The notes beneath the pieces were generated by a model, which saw only the letters and a program-made list of their open reading frames with translations, was not told the origin of the DNA and ran no database searches. This document shows, piece after piece, positions 45,490 to 54,650 of a stretch of 64,000 nt of DNA. The first letter of the stretch is position 1. The number at the start of each line of letters is the position of its first letter. A program made the position numbers and the translations under genes. This stretch comes from PALSA-911 sp963839645 (GTDB lineage Bacteria > Pseudomonadota > Alphaproteobacteria > Acetobacterales > Acetobacteraceae), in the NCBI GenBank assembly GCA_963839645.1, contig CAWIVZ010000001.1, positions 620,001 through 684,000 of the forward strand. Reading direction: 5' to 3'.

Positions 45490-46391
45490 GCGGCGGTTTC
45501 CGTCGGTGGGTAGTCAGAGGAAGAAGCCGGCGAGGGCCCGGATGGGTCGCGGGTCAGGGCCCGCTCGCGGCGCAGGAACTCGCCGGCGAGCTGGACATAG
45601 GCCTGGGCACCGGCGGAGCGGAAATCATACAGCAGCACCGGCTTGCCGTGGCTCGGCGCCTCGGAAATGCGGATATTGCGCGGAATGACCGTGTCGTAGA
45701 CCTGCGCGCCGAAAAACCCACGCGCATCGGCGGCGACCAGCTCGGACAAATTATTCCTGCGATCGAACATCGTCAGAACAATGCCCTGCAGCGCGAGGCC
45801 CGGGTTCAGTGCCCGCTTCACCATATCGATCGTACGGATCAGCTGGGTGATCCCTTCCAGGGCGAAGAACTCGCATTGTAACGGCACAAGCACAGCATCC
45901 GACGCCACCAGGGCGTTCAGGGTCAGCAGCCCCAGGCTGGGCGGGCAGTCGATCAGGATGAAGGAGTACTGGCCGGGCTGCTGGCGGATCGGTGCAAGGG
46001 CATCGGCCAGGCGGAATTCTCGCCGCGGCAGATCCACCATCTCGATTTCGGCTCCGGCCAGGTCCGGCTCGGCCGGAACCAAGGCCAGGTTCGGCACGAA
46101 GCTGGCCCGCGTGGCATCGGCGAGCGGCACGCCGTCGGCCAGCATCCGGTAGCTGCCTGTGGCGCGGTCGGTGCGGGCAATGCCAAGTCCGGTGGACGCG
46201 TTGCCCTGGGGATCGAGGTCTACCAGCAGCACCGACTCGCCATTCGCGGACAGCGCGGTGGCCAGGTTGATCGCCGTCGTGGTTTTGCCGACGCCGCCCT
46301 TCTGGTTGGCGATGGAGATCACGCGCGGGGGCCGGGCGGTTCGGCGTTCCGTATTGGGGTCAGGCTGGGGGTTCGGCAACGGCGATCTCAC
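45486..46391 (-). CDS. parA: Chromosome partitioning ATPase ParA
   Basis: This deviant Walker-type ATPase moves ParB-parS complexes. The P-loop KGGVGKTTT is at 31-39, followed by LLVDLDPQGNAST and FILIDCPPSLGLLTLNAL. The GTG at 46391 overlaps the 3' end of rsmG by 32 bases. Because the first 22 residues are proline/arginine-rich and not conserved, a later start near RVISIANQ is possible. A C-terminal tail of about 20 residues is serine/proline-rich. Confidence 0.96.
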   Translation of the reverse strand: MRSPLPNPQPDPNTERRTARPPRVISIANQKGGVGKTTTAINLATALSANGESVLLVDLDPQGNASTGLGIARTDRATGSYRMLADGVPLADATRASFVPNLALVPAEPDLAGAEIEMVDLPRREFRLADALAPIRQQPGQYSFILIDCPPSLGLLTLNALVASDAVLVPLQCEFFALEGITQLIRTIDMVKRALNPGLALQGIVLTMFDRRNNLSELVAADARGFFGAQVYDTVIPRNIRISEAPSHGKPVLLYDFRSAGAQAYVQLAGEFLRRERALTRDPSGPSPASSSDYPPTETAA

Positions 46392-47004
46392 TGATCCGGA
46401 GGATGCTGGCGCTGGGGGAGGTGCGGCTGGGAAAGCGCTCGGCCCGCATGTGCCACCTAGCCGCGGCCGCCGTCAATTCGGCATCGGCGTTGGCGCCCTT
46501 CAGGAACAGGCAAGCGCCATTTTCGGCCAAAAGCGGGGCAGCCAGGGCCAGCAGCGCGGGCAACGGCGCCAAGGCGCGGGCTGTGATCAGGGGGGCCGGG
46601 GCAACGCGGGCGGCCTCGATCCGGCACGCATGCACGGTGGCGGGCGCGCCGGTAATCCGGGCGGCTTCCCGCAGGAACGCGCATTTCCGCTGGTCGGATT
46701 CGATCAGATCGAACGGAATGCCGCTGGCGATGGCAAGCACCAGTCCGGGAAACCCGCCACCGGAGCCGAGATCGATCGCCCGGGCCGGGGAGGTCGGCAA
46801 ATATCGGATCAGCTGCAGCGAGTCGGCGATATGGCGGTCCCACAAATTGGGCTCGTCATTGCGCGCGATCAGATTGACCGTCCGGTTCCAGCGCAGCAGC
46901 AGTTCGGCAAAACGGTCCAGAGCGGCCACGGCCGCGTCCGGCAACTGCGCTTCCTGAAGAACAGCTTCGGTGAGGCCTGAGCGCGGGTGTTTCACGTGAA
47001 ACAT
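46360..47004 (-). CDS. rsmG: 16S rRNA (guanine527-N7)-methyltransferase
   Basis: RsmG methylates G527 of 16S rRNA; loss gives low-level streptomycin resistance. The SAM motif is DLGSGGGFPG (78-87), and the N-terminal helix RFAELLLRWNRTVNLIAR is conserved. The start ATG at 47004 reads MFHVKH, which is encoded by a parS site (46988-47003) so the site overlaps the first codons. The gene sits between mnmG and parA as in other alphaproteobacteria. Length is 214 residues. Confidence 0.95.
   Translation of the reverse strand: MFHVKHPRSGLTEAVLQEAQLPDAAVAALDRFAELLLRWNRTVNLIARNDEPNLWDRHIADSLQLIRYLPTSPARAIDLGSGGGFPGLVLAIASGIPFDLIESDQRKCAFLREAARITGAPATVHACRIEAARVAPAPLITARALAPLPALLALAAPLLAENGACLFLKGANADAELTAAAARWHMRAERFPSRTSPSASILRISEIAVAEPPA
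46988..47003. promoter_or_regulatory. parS site 1 (within rsmG start)
   Basis: The 16-base palindrome TGTTTCACGTGAAACA is an exact match to the bacterial parS consensus bound by ParB. It covers the first codons of rsmG. A second identical site lies 38 bases away. Confidence 0.95.
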
Positions 47005-47025
47005 CGGGCAGGCGAGGCGAGGGGG

Positions 47026-47041
47026 TGTTTCACGTGAAACA
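47026..47041. promoter_or_regulatory. parS site 2 (between rsmG and mnmG)
   Basis: A second perfect TGTTTCACGTGAAACA, ending two bases before the mnmG stop codon. The spacing of 38 bases to the first site places them nearly on the same helical side over four turns. The parA/parB genes next to it make it a genuine parS cluster. Confidence 0.95.
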
Positions 47042-47043
47042 CG

Positions 47044-48909
47044 TCAGGCCGCACGGCCGGAAACCCGCTTGCGCAGATGCGCTGCGATTGCCGCCAGCGC
47101 CGCCGGTGTCATGCCTTGGATCCGCGAAGCGGCTCCCAACGAGCTCGGTCGATGCAAATCCAGCTTGGACCGCAACTCCGTCGACAGCCCGCCGATACCA
47201 CCGAAATCCACATCCTCCAGCGAAACGCCCTCCTCGCGCCGGAAACTGCGAATATCCGCGTCCTGCCGATGCAGATACCCGGCATACCGCGCCTCGGTCT
47301 GCACCTGCGCCAAGGCGCGCGGCGGCAATTCCCGCAGCCAGGGGAATGCGTCCGCCAGGGCCTTCGGCTCCACCACCGCATGGCCGAGCAGTTCCAGCAC
47401 CGAGCGCCACTTCCCATCGGCGCGAATGGAGATACCCGCGCGTTCCAGGGCGGCGGGATTGGCGCCCTCGGCGCGGGCGCGTTCAAGGCCGGTTTGCACC
47501 GCAACCCGGTGCGCCTCGAACGCCGCCGACCGGTCGCTGCCCACGCAGCCCCATTCCGCGCCGCGCGCCGTCAATCGCAGATCGGCGTTGTCCGCCCGCA
47601 AGGTCAACCGGAATTCGGCGCGCGAGGTGAACATCCGATACGGCTCGCTCACGCCCTGGGTTGTCAGATCATCCAGCAGCACCCCGATATAGGCCTCCGA
47701 CCGGTCCAGCATCACCGGCGCCGACCCGCCCGCCAGCCGTGCCGCGTTCAGCCCGGCCATCAGGCCCTGCGCCGCCGCTTCTTCATACCCGGTGGTGCCG
47801 TTCACCTGGCCGGCCAGAAACAGCCCCGGCAACGCCCGCACTTCCAGCGACGGCGCCAGGGCGCGGGGGTCGACGAAATCATATTCCACCGCATAACCTG
47901 GGCGAACCATCCTGGCGTGCTCCAGTCCGGGGATGCTCGCCAGGATCGCCAACTGCACATCCGCCGGCAGGCTGGTGGATATGCCGTTCGGATACACCAG
48001 GGGATCGTCCAGACCCTCCGGCTCCAGGAAGATCTGGTGGCGCTCCCGGTCGGCAAAGCGCACCACCTTGTCCTCGATCGACGGGCAATAGCGCGGTCCC
48101 GTGCCGGAAATCCCGCCGCCATACACCGCCGAGCGGTGCAGATTGGCGCGAATGATCGCATGCGTCGCTGGCGTGGTCGCGGTGATCCGGCACTCGATCT
48201 GCGGATTGCCGATCGCCGTCGTCATCGTGCTGAACGGCTCCGGCAGGGCATCGCCATGGTCCGCCGGCAAGCCCGCCCAGTCGATCGAGGCCCGGTCCAG
48301 CCGCGGCGGCGTGCCGGTCTTCAGGCGGCCCAGCGGCAGGTTCAGGCGTGCTAGTGTGTGCGCCAGCCCGACCGACGGCGCCTCACCCACGCGGCCCGCG
48401 GGGGTCTGAACGTTGCCGATATGGATCACCCCGCGCAGGAACGTCCCGGCCGTCAGCACCGCGGCACCACAGGTCACGCGGGTGCCGTCCGCGCAGATCA
48501 CCGCAGCCAGCCGGCCATCGGCGCCGATTTCCAAATCCTCCACTGCGGCTTCCCGCAATTCCAGCCCCCGTGTCTGCGCCAGCAGCGCCTGCATCGCGCG
48601 CCGGTACAGCCCGCGATCCGCCTGCGCCCGAGGGCCGCGCACGGCCGGGCCCTTGCTGCGGTTCAGCAGCTTGAAGTGAATACCGGCCAGGTCCGCGGCC
48701 CGGCCCATCACGCCGTCCAACGCGTCGATCTCGCGCACCAGATGCCCCTTGCCGATGCCGCCGATGGCGGGATTGCATGACATCTCGCCGATCGTCTCCA
48801 GCCGGTGGGTCAACAGCAGGGTCCGCGCGCCTAGCCGCGCCGCCGCCGCCGCCGCCTCGCAGCCGGCATGCCCGCCCCCAACCACCACCACATCGAACGG
48901 CTCCGTCAT
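47044..48909 (-). CDS. mnmG: tRNA uridine 5-carboxymethylaminomethyl modification enzyme MnmG (GidA)
   Basis: MnmG is the FAD partner of MnmE in making cmnm5U34 in tRNA. The FAD loop GGGHAG is at 11-16. Also present are SCNPAIGGIGKGHLVREIDA (two family signatures), the KTGTPPRLDR region and the catalytic-cysteine segment YCPSIEDKVVRF. The ATG at 48909 is used, since an upstream in-frame start is outside the family alignment. Length is 621 residues, normal. The MnmE gene is far away at 7 kb. Confidence 0.96.
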   Translation of the reverse strand: MTEPFDVVVVGGGHAGCEAAAAAARLGARTLLLTHRLETIGEMSCNPAIGGIGKGHLVREIDALDGVMGRAADLAGIHFKLLNRSKGPAVRGPRAQADRGLYRRAMQALLAQTRGLELREAAVEDLEIGADGRLAAVICADGTRVTCGAAVLTAGTFLRGVIHIGNVQTPAGRVGEAPSVGLAHTLARLNLPLGRLKTGTPPRLDRASIDWAGLPADHGDALPEPFSTMTTAIGNPQIECRITATTPATHAIIRANLHRSAVYGGGISGTGPRYCPSIEDKVVRFADRERHQIFLEPEGLDDPLVYPNGISTSLPADVQLAILASIPGLEHARMVRPGYAVEYDFVDPRALAPSLEVRALPGLFLAGQVNGTTGYEEAAAQGLMAGLNAARLAGGSAPVMLDRSEAYIGVLLDDLTTQGVSEPYRMFTSRAEFRLTLRADNADLRLTARGAEWGCVGSDRSAAFEAHRVAVQTGLERARAEGANPAALERAGISIRADGKWRSVLELLGHAVVEPKALADAFPWLRELPPRALAQVQTEARYAGYLHRQDADIRSFRREEGVSLEDVDFGGIGGLSTELRSKLDLHRPSSLGAASRIQGMTPAALAAIAAHLRKRVSGRAA

Positions 48910-48951
48910 CTGTCTTCCGATCCTTGTCCGCGTGCGATAAAATCTAAGTAT

Positions 48952-48979
48952 TTGACACAGTTGGGTTTTTTCGTAGTCT
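48952..48979 (+). promoter_or_regulatory. Possible promoter upstream of the histidine kinase gene
   Basis: TTGACA (48952-48957) and TAGTCT (48974-48979) with a 16-base spacer, in an AT-richer stretch of the 294-base divergent spacer between mnmG and the sensor kinase. Nothing else in that spacer is recognised. It is a sequence match only. Confidence 0.35.
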
Positions 48980-49203
48980 CGGATCGGATCGGCCACCGCT
49001 CCGTCCCCAGCTGCGTGTTATAGAACGATATAGAACGATCGTCCGCCCGCCTGCACGTCCTCTATCCGACTAAATCAGGATATCCGCCGTACTTTTGAAC
49101 AGCGCGTCAGCCGAAGGAACCGCACGGTGATGACGACATCCACGTCCGATTGGCATAAAAATCAGACGGATCGGCCAACCGCTTTCTCCGGAGAGAAGCA
49201 GGA

Positions 49204-51804
49204 ATGACGTCGCCTCCCAAGCTTCCCCCGTCGGCCCCGGCTGCCGTGACCCGCGACAGCGCGGCCTGGCGGCGTTTCAATGTCGGCCTTGTTCTTGGCT
49301 TGCTGGCCTTTGCCGCCGCCGTATTCACCACAGCTGAACAACTCGCCGACTGGCGGTTCAGCGTTCACCAGACGGCCGCGCTGGAACAGGCGCATAAAGT
49401 CAGCGATGCCGTCGCCGACGAATTGCAACTCCCCGTCCATGCCGGCCTGACGGCCCTCGCCATGGCCCAGTATAAGACAACGCTTGCCGCCGGGCAGGAA
49501 GATCCCGAGGAGACCGCGCATAACCGCAAGCTGATCCAACAATTGAACCAGGGTGACCTCGGCCTCTCCGGGATACGGATCGCCACCGCCGACGGCCGCC
49601 TGCTGTCGTCCCCGACCGGATTGTTCGCGGGCGGCTCCACTCCTGCCGGCAACATCGCCGAACGGAGGTTTTTCAAGGCGATCAGGTCGGCTTTCATCGC
49701 GGCGAACGGTCAGGCGGTCATCGCGATCAGCAGTCAGTTCGTCCAGCATCCCTCCGGACCGGCCTCCATTCTGCTGGCACGCGGCATCGGCGACAATTCC
49801 GGGAGACTGGCCGGGGTTATTATTCTCGAATTGGACGCAAATCGGCTGGCCCAATTGATGCGTTCCGCCAGCGGGGGCAACGGCGGTAGCTTCAGCCGGC
49901 TTGGTCTGATCCGCCTGGACGACGGCGCCACGCTGGCGGGCGCTCCGATGCCGACGGATGACCGGGATGTCCGCTCCTTGCTGCCACGCATGCGCCGGGA
50001 TCCAAATGGAGGACTGGACCGCATCGGGACAGAGGGCAACCCGGCGCATATCGTCGCCTGGAGCCGGCTCAACCAGCTGCCGCTCGCCATCTATGTCAGC
50101 CGCGACGCCGACCCGGTGATGCTGCCCGCTGCAAGGAAAATCCTGCTGATCCGTCTCGCCGCGGGCGGGATCGTGCTTGTGGCCATCCTGGCCGCCGCCC
50201 TGGCCTGGCGCGTCATTGCCCATCAACGCACCCGCACCGCCCTGGCCCTGGCCAGGGCAAGCCAGGACGCCACGGAGGCCGCGCACGCCGAGATGGAGCA
50301 AAATATCGAGAATCTGCCTGCCGCCATCTATCGTTGCGACATCCTGCCCGACGACAGCTATTTCATTACCTATATCAGCAAAAATGCCGGCAGCGCGCTA
50401 GGCCCCAACCTGCTCCAGCGGGACAAGCCCGGCTTCTGGATCACCAACGCGGTGCCCGAAGACCGCGACATCGTCGCCGCATTCCGCAAGCGCGCGCGTG
50501 AAACCGGCATCGCCTCCCAGGAATATCGCCTCACCAATCCGGAAGGCGGCTTCACCTGGGTACGTCATACGGCCCGCTACCTGAGCCGCCATCCCGACGG
50601 CAGCGGCACCGTGGTCGGCAGCCTGGAAAACATCGACGAGGAGGTTCGCCTGCGCGAGCAGGTCATGCAAAATCGCATTGATAACGAAACAAAATCGGCT
50701 AACGCCGCCTATGAAACATTAAATCGCCTGCTCACCGACCTACCGATCGCGGTGGTGCGGGTGCGTTGCCACGCCGATGACCGGCTGGAACCACAGTTCC
50801 ACTCCGCCGGCGCGGCCAAAGTCGTCGGCCCGCCTCCCCCCGGCGTCGAGGATCCGTTGCGGCTGACGGAACGCATCTCACCGGAAGACCGCCGTCGTGT
50901 CCACGATGCCATCCTGCAGATGCGCACCGGCCAGTCCTTTCCGACCATGGAGGTCGCCTGCAACGCCGCCGACGGAAGGATCCGATGGCTGCGTATCCAC
51001 GCCTATCCCACGGCCCACAATCCCGATGGCAGCTTCGACTATATCGGCACGATGATCGATATATCCGAGGAACGGCAGAACCGCATCCGCACGGAAATCA
51101 ACAACCGCCTGTCCACCTTGGGCGAAATGGCAACGGGGATCGCGCACGAACTGAATCAGCCGCTGTTCCTGATCACCATGGCCGCCGAGAACGCCGTCCT
51201 TGAGGCGCAGAAGGCCGCGCCCAACCGCGGCTATCTCGCCCAGAACCTCGATCGGGTGCTGACCCAGGCCATGCGGGCCAGCAAGATCATCGAACATCTG
51301 CAATCCTTCACCCGCCAGGATCAGGAACGCGAGGAGCCCGTCTCTCTCGCCGTCGCGATCGACGGGGCCTGCTCGCTGGTTGGCAGCATGCTGCAGCAAT
51401 GGCAGATCGAGTTGCACGTGGAACTGCCGGCCACGCTGCCTCTGGTTCTCGGTCAGCCCACGCGCATCGAGCAGGTGCTGGTCAACCTGCTGCTGAACGC
51501 GCGCGACGCGCTGAACGCCACGCCGGTGGGTCGGCGCCGCATCACGATTTCCGCCACCGCCGGCGCCAACACGGTCCAGCTGCACGTGGCCGATACGGGC
51601 ACCGGCGTTCCGGATGAAATCCTGCAACGCATCTTCGAACCGTTCTTCACCACCAAGGGCCCGAACACCGGCCTCGGCCTGTCCATCTGCCACGGCGCCA
51701 TGCGAACCATGGGCGGCGACATCAGCGTCGAAAAGCATCCGACCGGCGGCGCCGTGTTTACCCTGACATTCCGCACGGCCGAAACCATTACCCAAGCAGC
51801 GTGA
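49204..51804 (+). CDS. PAS-domain membrane sensor histidine kinase
   Basis: The 866-residue protein has a membrane helix at about 28-45, a periplasmic region of about 270 residues that looks like a double Cache sensor (GIRIATADGRLLSSPTG), and a second helix at about 313-338. Two PAS domains follow (NLPAAIYRCDILPDD and LPIAVVRVRCHADDR). The kinase core has phospho-acceptor His648 (GIAHELNQPL) and an ATPase domain with NLLLNARDALNA, DTGTGVP and TGLGLS. HELNQP places it with the HWE/NtrB-like kinases common in alphaproteobacteria. No response regulator gene is adjacent, so it is an orphan. The GGAGAGAAGCAGGA site precedes the ATG. Confidence 0.9.
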   Translation: MTSPPKLPPSAPAAVTRDSAAWRRFNVGLVLGLLAFAAAVFTTAEQLADWRFSVHQTAALEQAHKVSDAVADELQLPVHAGLTALAMAQYKTTLAAGQEDPEETAHNRKLIQQLNQGDLGLSGIRIATADGRLLSSPTGLFAGGSTPAGNIAERRFFKAIRSAFIAANGQAVIAISSQFVQHPSGPASILLARGIGDNSGRLAGVIILELDANRLAQLMRSASGGNGGSFSRLGLIRLDDGATLAGAPMPTDDRDVRSLLPRMRRDPNGGLDRIGTEGNPAHIVAWSRLNQLPLAIYVSRDADPVMLPAARKILLIRLAAGGIVLVAILAAALAWRVIAHQRTRTALALARASQDATEAAHAEMEQNIENLPAAIYRCDILPDDSYFITYISKNAGSALGPNLLQRDKPGFWITNAVPEDRDIVAAFRKRARETGIASQEYRLTNPEGGFTWVRHTARYLSRHPDGSGTVVGSLENIDEEVRLREQVMQNRIDNETKSANAAYETLNRLLTDLPIAVVRVRCHADDRLEPQFHSAGAAKVVGPPPPGVEDPLRLTERISPEDRRRVHDAILQMRTGQSFPTMEVACNAADGRIRWLRIHAYPTAHNPDGSFDYIGTMIDISEERQNRIRTEINNRLSTLGEMATGIAHELNQPLFLITMAAENAVLEAQKAAPNRGYLAQNLDRVLTQAMRASKIIEHLQSFTRQDQEREEPVSLAVAIDGACSLVGSMLQQWQIELHVELPATLPLVLGQPTRIEQVLVNLLLNARDALNATPVGRRRITISATAGANTVQLHVADTGTGVPDEILQRIFEPFFTTKGPNTGLGLSICHGAMRTMGGDISVEKHPTGGAVFTLTFRTAETITQAA

Positions 51805-51834
51805 AACCGGGCGGCCCGAAGCCGGAAAACGGGC

Positions 51835-52716
51835 CTACTTCATGCCGGTGATCGACTTTGAGATGGCGCGCGGGTCGCGCATCGGCCAGCGGCCGCTGTC
51901 TGCATGGGTGATGAAACTTTCGACCAGCCGATTGAATTCCGCGGGGTCTTCCTCGTTGATGCCGTGGCCGCAATTGGGCATGACCGCCAGGGCGGCGCCC
52001 GGGATGGTTTGTTTCATCAGTATCCCTGGCGCCAGGCAGGGCCAGTCCTCGTCGCCGGTCAGCACCAGGGTCGGCACGGTCAATGCTTTCATCTGTTCCG
52101 TCAGTTCATACAGCGACGGGCGCTCCTTCTGGCAGCCGAGCTGGGTGTTGGCGGAGCCGAGGGCGGAGTGTTCCGACAGCATTTTCTTGAAGGCGGCGAA
52201 GCCGCGCGGGTCCTTGTTCTCATACTGAACCCGGGTAGGGCCGTAGGCGTATTTCTCCGCGAACGTCACCATGCCGTCGCGCAGGATGGTCGCGGCGACG
52301 ACATCCGCCTCGGCGCGGAAGCGTTCGCGCTGGCCGGGCTCGGCGCCGTAGCCGCAGCCGGCCACCACCAGCGACAGGGCGCGCTGCGGATGGCGGAAGC
52401 CGAAATGCAGCGTGGCGAAGCCGCCCATCGACAGCCCCACGACATGCGCCTTGGCGATGCCAAGATGGTCCAGCACGGCGGCGATGTCGTCAGCCGCGCG
52501 GTTCTGCGAATAGGACGAAACGGCCTCCGGCACATCCGACGGCGGATAGCCGCGGGCGTTGTAGACGATGGCGCGGTAGCGCTGGCCGAAATGCCGGATC
52601 TGCGGTTCCCAGCTGCGATAATCGCCGGCGAATTCATGCACGAAGATCACGGGCGTGCCGGAGCCGGTCTCCTCGTAATAGAGGTTCACCCCGTCATTCG
52701 TTTTGGCATGCGGCAT
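51835..52716 (-). CDS. Alpha/beta hydrolase
   Basis: A 293-residue alpha/beta-fold hydrolase with VIFVHEFAGDYRSWEPQIRH at the N-terminus, the nucleophile elbow GLSMGG with Ser96, acid GDEDWPC and the histidine in MPNCGHGINEED. This resembles 3-oxoadipate enol-lactonase and related esterases. It is convergent to the sensor kinase and is followed on the same strand by the binding-protein gene upstream. Substrate unknown. Start at 52716 gives the usual length. Confidence 0.88.
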   Translation of the reverse strand: MPHAKTNDGVNLYYEETGSGTPVIFVHEFAGDYRSWEPQIRHFGQRYRAIVYNARGYPPSDVPEAVSSYSQNRAADDIAAVLDHLGIAKAHVVGLSMGGFATLHFGFRHPQRALSLVVAGCGYGAEPGQRERFRAEADVVAATILRDGMVTFAEKYAYGPTRVQYENKDPRGFAAFKKMLSEHSALGSANTQLGCQKERPSLYELTEQMKALTVPTLVLTGDEDWPCLAPGILMKQTIPGAALAVMPNCGHGINEEDPAEFNRLVESFITHADSGRWPMRDPRAISKSITGMK

Positions 52717-52773
52717 GTTGGCATCCTTTGCGTTCGTCCGATGGTTCGATACTCGGTTCGGAGCGTCAGCCGG

Positions 52774-53697
52774 TCAATCGAGCGACGGCGGGTTCTCGGC
52801 AACCACGGCTTCGGCCAGGGAATTATCGACGGCGATGGCGAAGGGGGTTCCGGGATCGACGAAGCCACCCGATACCAGCCCGTCGCGCAGCCGGTCATAG
52901 CCGGCGCGCGGCAGCACGGGCGTATCGCTCCAGATGCCGATGGCTTTGTAGCGCGTGCAGGCATCGGTCAGGATCGCTGCCGGCAGGTCGGGGAAATAGC
53001 CGGCGATAGCGGCGGCGATCTCGGCGCCGCTCGCACGCGTGACCCATTTCTGCGTGCGGTGGATGGCGCGCACCATCCGCCTCAACTCGTCGCGCCGCGT
53101 GGCCAGCGTGCCGCGCCGTGTATAGAAGGTGGTGTAGGAGGTCGGGCCGCGATCCGCGGCGGTGTACCAGATATGCGCCGCACCTTCGGCGAGCAACAGG
53201 CTCGGGCAGGGTTCGAACACCTGAATGGCATCCACCCCGCCGGCCTTCAACGCCGCCATGTTCTCGGCCATCGTCCGGTCCGCCACGCGGGTGATCCGGG
53301 TGGGGTCGATCCCCGCCAGGCGCAGGTCGTGCTGCAGGCACAGCCATGGCGTCGGAACCTCGCTGACGGTGGCGAGGCGGAGCGAGGTCAGGTCCGACAG
53401 CAGGAAGCCGGGCCGCGCGTCGCGCCCGAGCAGGAAGAACGGATCGCGGGTGACCACTTCGGCGAAGTTGACGATGTCGCAGCCAGGAAGGCGGTGGTAC
53501 GTGTCCATCACCCGCATCGGCCCGCCCCAGCACACATCCACCGTGCCGTCCATCAGCCGCAGCGCGGCGTCCTGCGGGCGGGGGGAACTGGCGAACCGGA
53601 TCTCCACGCCTTCGGACGCGAAAGCGCCGCGTGCGAGCGCGACGTAGAAGGGCGCATAGAAGATCGCGCGCAGTGATTCCTGAAGCGTGATGGCCAT
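52774..53697 (-). CDS. NMT1/THI5-like substrate-binding protein, no visible signal peptide
   Basis: The product (307 residues) resembles the SsuA/THI5 type II periplasmic-binding fold: QESLRAIFYAPFYVALARGA near the N-terminus, then SSPRPQDAALRLMDGTVDVC and a pocket-forming GGPMRVMDTYHRLPGC. THI5-type proteins bind pyrimidine precursors; SsuA binds sulfonates. There is no clear signal peptide, and no ABC permease or ATPase gene lies nearby, so transport is not supported; it may be a cytosolic enzyme or sensor of that fold. It lies between two hydrolase genes. Confidence 0.75.
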   Translation of the reverse strand: MAITLQESLRAIFYAPFYVALARGAFASEGVEIRFASSPRPQDAALRLMDGTVDVCWGGPMRVMDTYHRLPGCDIVNFAEVVTRDPFFLLGRDARPGFLLSDLTSLRLATVSEVPTPWLCLQHDLRLAGIDPTRITRVADRTMAENMAALKAGGVDAIQVFEPCPSLLLAEGAAHIWYTAADRGPTSYTTFYTRRGTLATRRDELRRMVRAIHRTQKWVTRASGAEIAAAIAGYFPDLPAAILTDACTRYKAIGIWSDTPVLPRAGYDRLRDGLVSGGFVDPGTPFAIAVDNSLAEAVVAENPPSLD

Positions 53698-53797
53698 CAG
53701 CGGGTCCTTTGCAACGCGGCAGAGCCAACCTTACAGTAACGCGCCATCTTGTGGGGGAGCGCTGGCTCGGTCTAGTCAGGCGGCGGAGGAAATCCTT

Positions 53798-54643
53798 GTG
53801 CCCGATCTACGCAAACTGGCGGCCGAGGCCGGAGCGAACAGCCTGGACTACGCCGATCCGGCCTTTCCGGATCGCAGGCTGGTGCTGCACAGCGCCCGGC
53901 CGCGCGACTGGCATGCCGATATGCCGGTGGTGATCGTGCATCACGGCGTCGGGCGCAACGGCCGATCCTATCGCGATTACTGGCTGAAGCTGGTGGACGA
54001 GGCGCGGGTGCTGGCGATTTCCGTTGAGTTTCCGGAGCCGTCCTTCCCTGAATATCTCTGGTACAATTTCGGCAATCTGCACACCAGGGACGGCGCCCGC
54101 AATCCGCGCGAGCAATGGACCTTCGGCATCGACGAGCGGCTGTTCGCCGCGCTGCGCGACCAGGTCGTTACCACGCGGCGGCGCTATGGCCTGTTCGGCC
54201 ATTCCGCCGGCGGGCAGTTCGTGCACCGCATGCTGACCTTCGGCTACCGCGATCACGTCGCGGTCGCGGTCAGTGCCAATGCCGGCACCTATGCGATGCC
54301 GGATCTCGACATCGCCTGGCCCTGGGGCGTGGGGGAGACGGACCTGGATGAGGCCGCGTTGCGGGCGCTGCTGGAATTCCCGATCACCGTGATGGCTGGC
54401 ACGCAGGATACCGACACCACCGGTAAGTTTTTCCCGAAGGGCCCGCGCTCGCTGCGCCAGGGCGCGCATCGTTACGAGCGGGCGCAAAACTATGTCCGCA
54501 TGGGTCGCGCGGCGGCCGCGGCACTTGGCACAGTCTGCGCCTGGCAGGTCATCGACGTGCCCGGCATCGGCCATGACGGCCGCGGCATGTCGGCGGCCGC
54601 GGCGCCGGTGATCGCCGCCGCCCTGCACACTTCATTCGATTGA
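53798..54643 (+). CDS. Alpha/beta hydrolase (esterase/lactonase-like)
   Basis: A 281-residue hydrolase starting at GTG 53798, which follows a perfect GGAGGA site by seven bases. It has MPVVIVHHGVGRNGRSYRDYW, the nucleophile motif GHSAGG with Ser136 and a C-terminal GIGHDGRGM. The family resembles poly(3-hydroxybutyrate) depolymerase-like esterases without a signal peptide. It precedes the Gfo/Idh oxidoreductase by seven bases, so they are co-transcribed. It is divergent from the binding-protein gene. Substrate unknown. Confidence 0.85.
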   Translation: MPDLRKLAAEAGANSLDYADPAFPDRRLVLHSARPRDWHADMPVVIVHHGVGRNGRSYRDYWLKLVDEARVLAISVEFPEPSFPEYLWYNFGNLHTRDGARNPREQWTFGIDERLFAALRDQVVTTRRRYGLFGHSAGGQFVHRMLTFGYRDHVAVAVSANAGTYAMPDLDIAWPWGVGETDLDEAALRALLEFPITVMAGTQDTDTTGKFFPKGPRSLRQGAHRYERAQNYVRMGRAAAAALGTVCAWQVIDVPGIGHDGRGMSAAAAPVIAAALHTSFD

Positions 54644-54650
54644 GACACAG

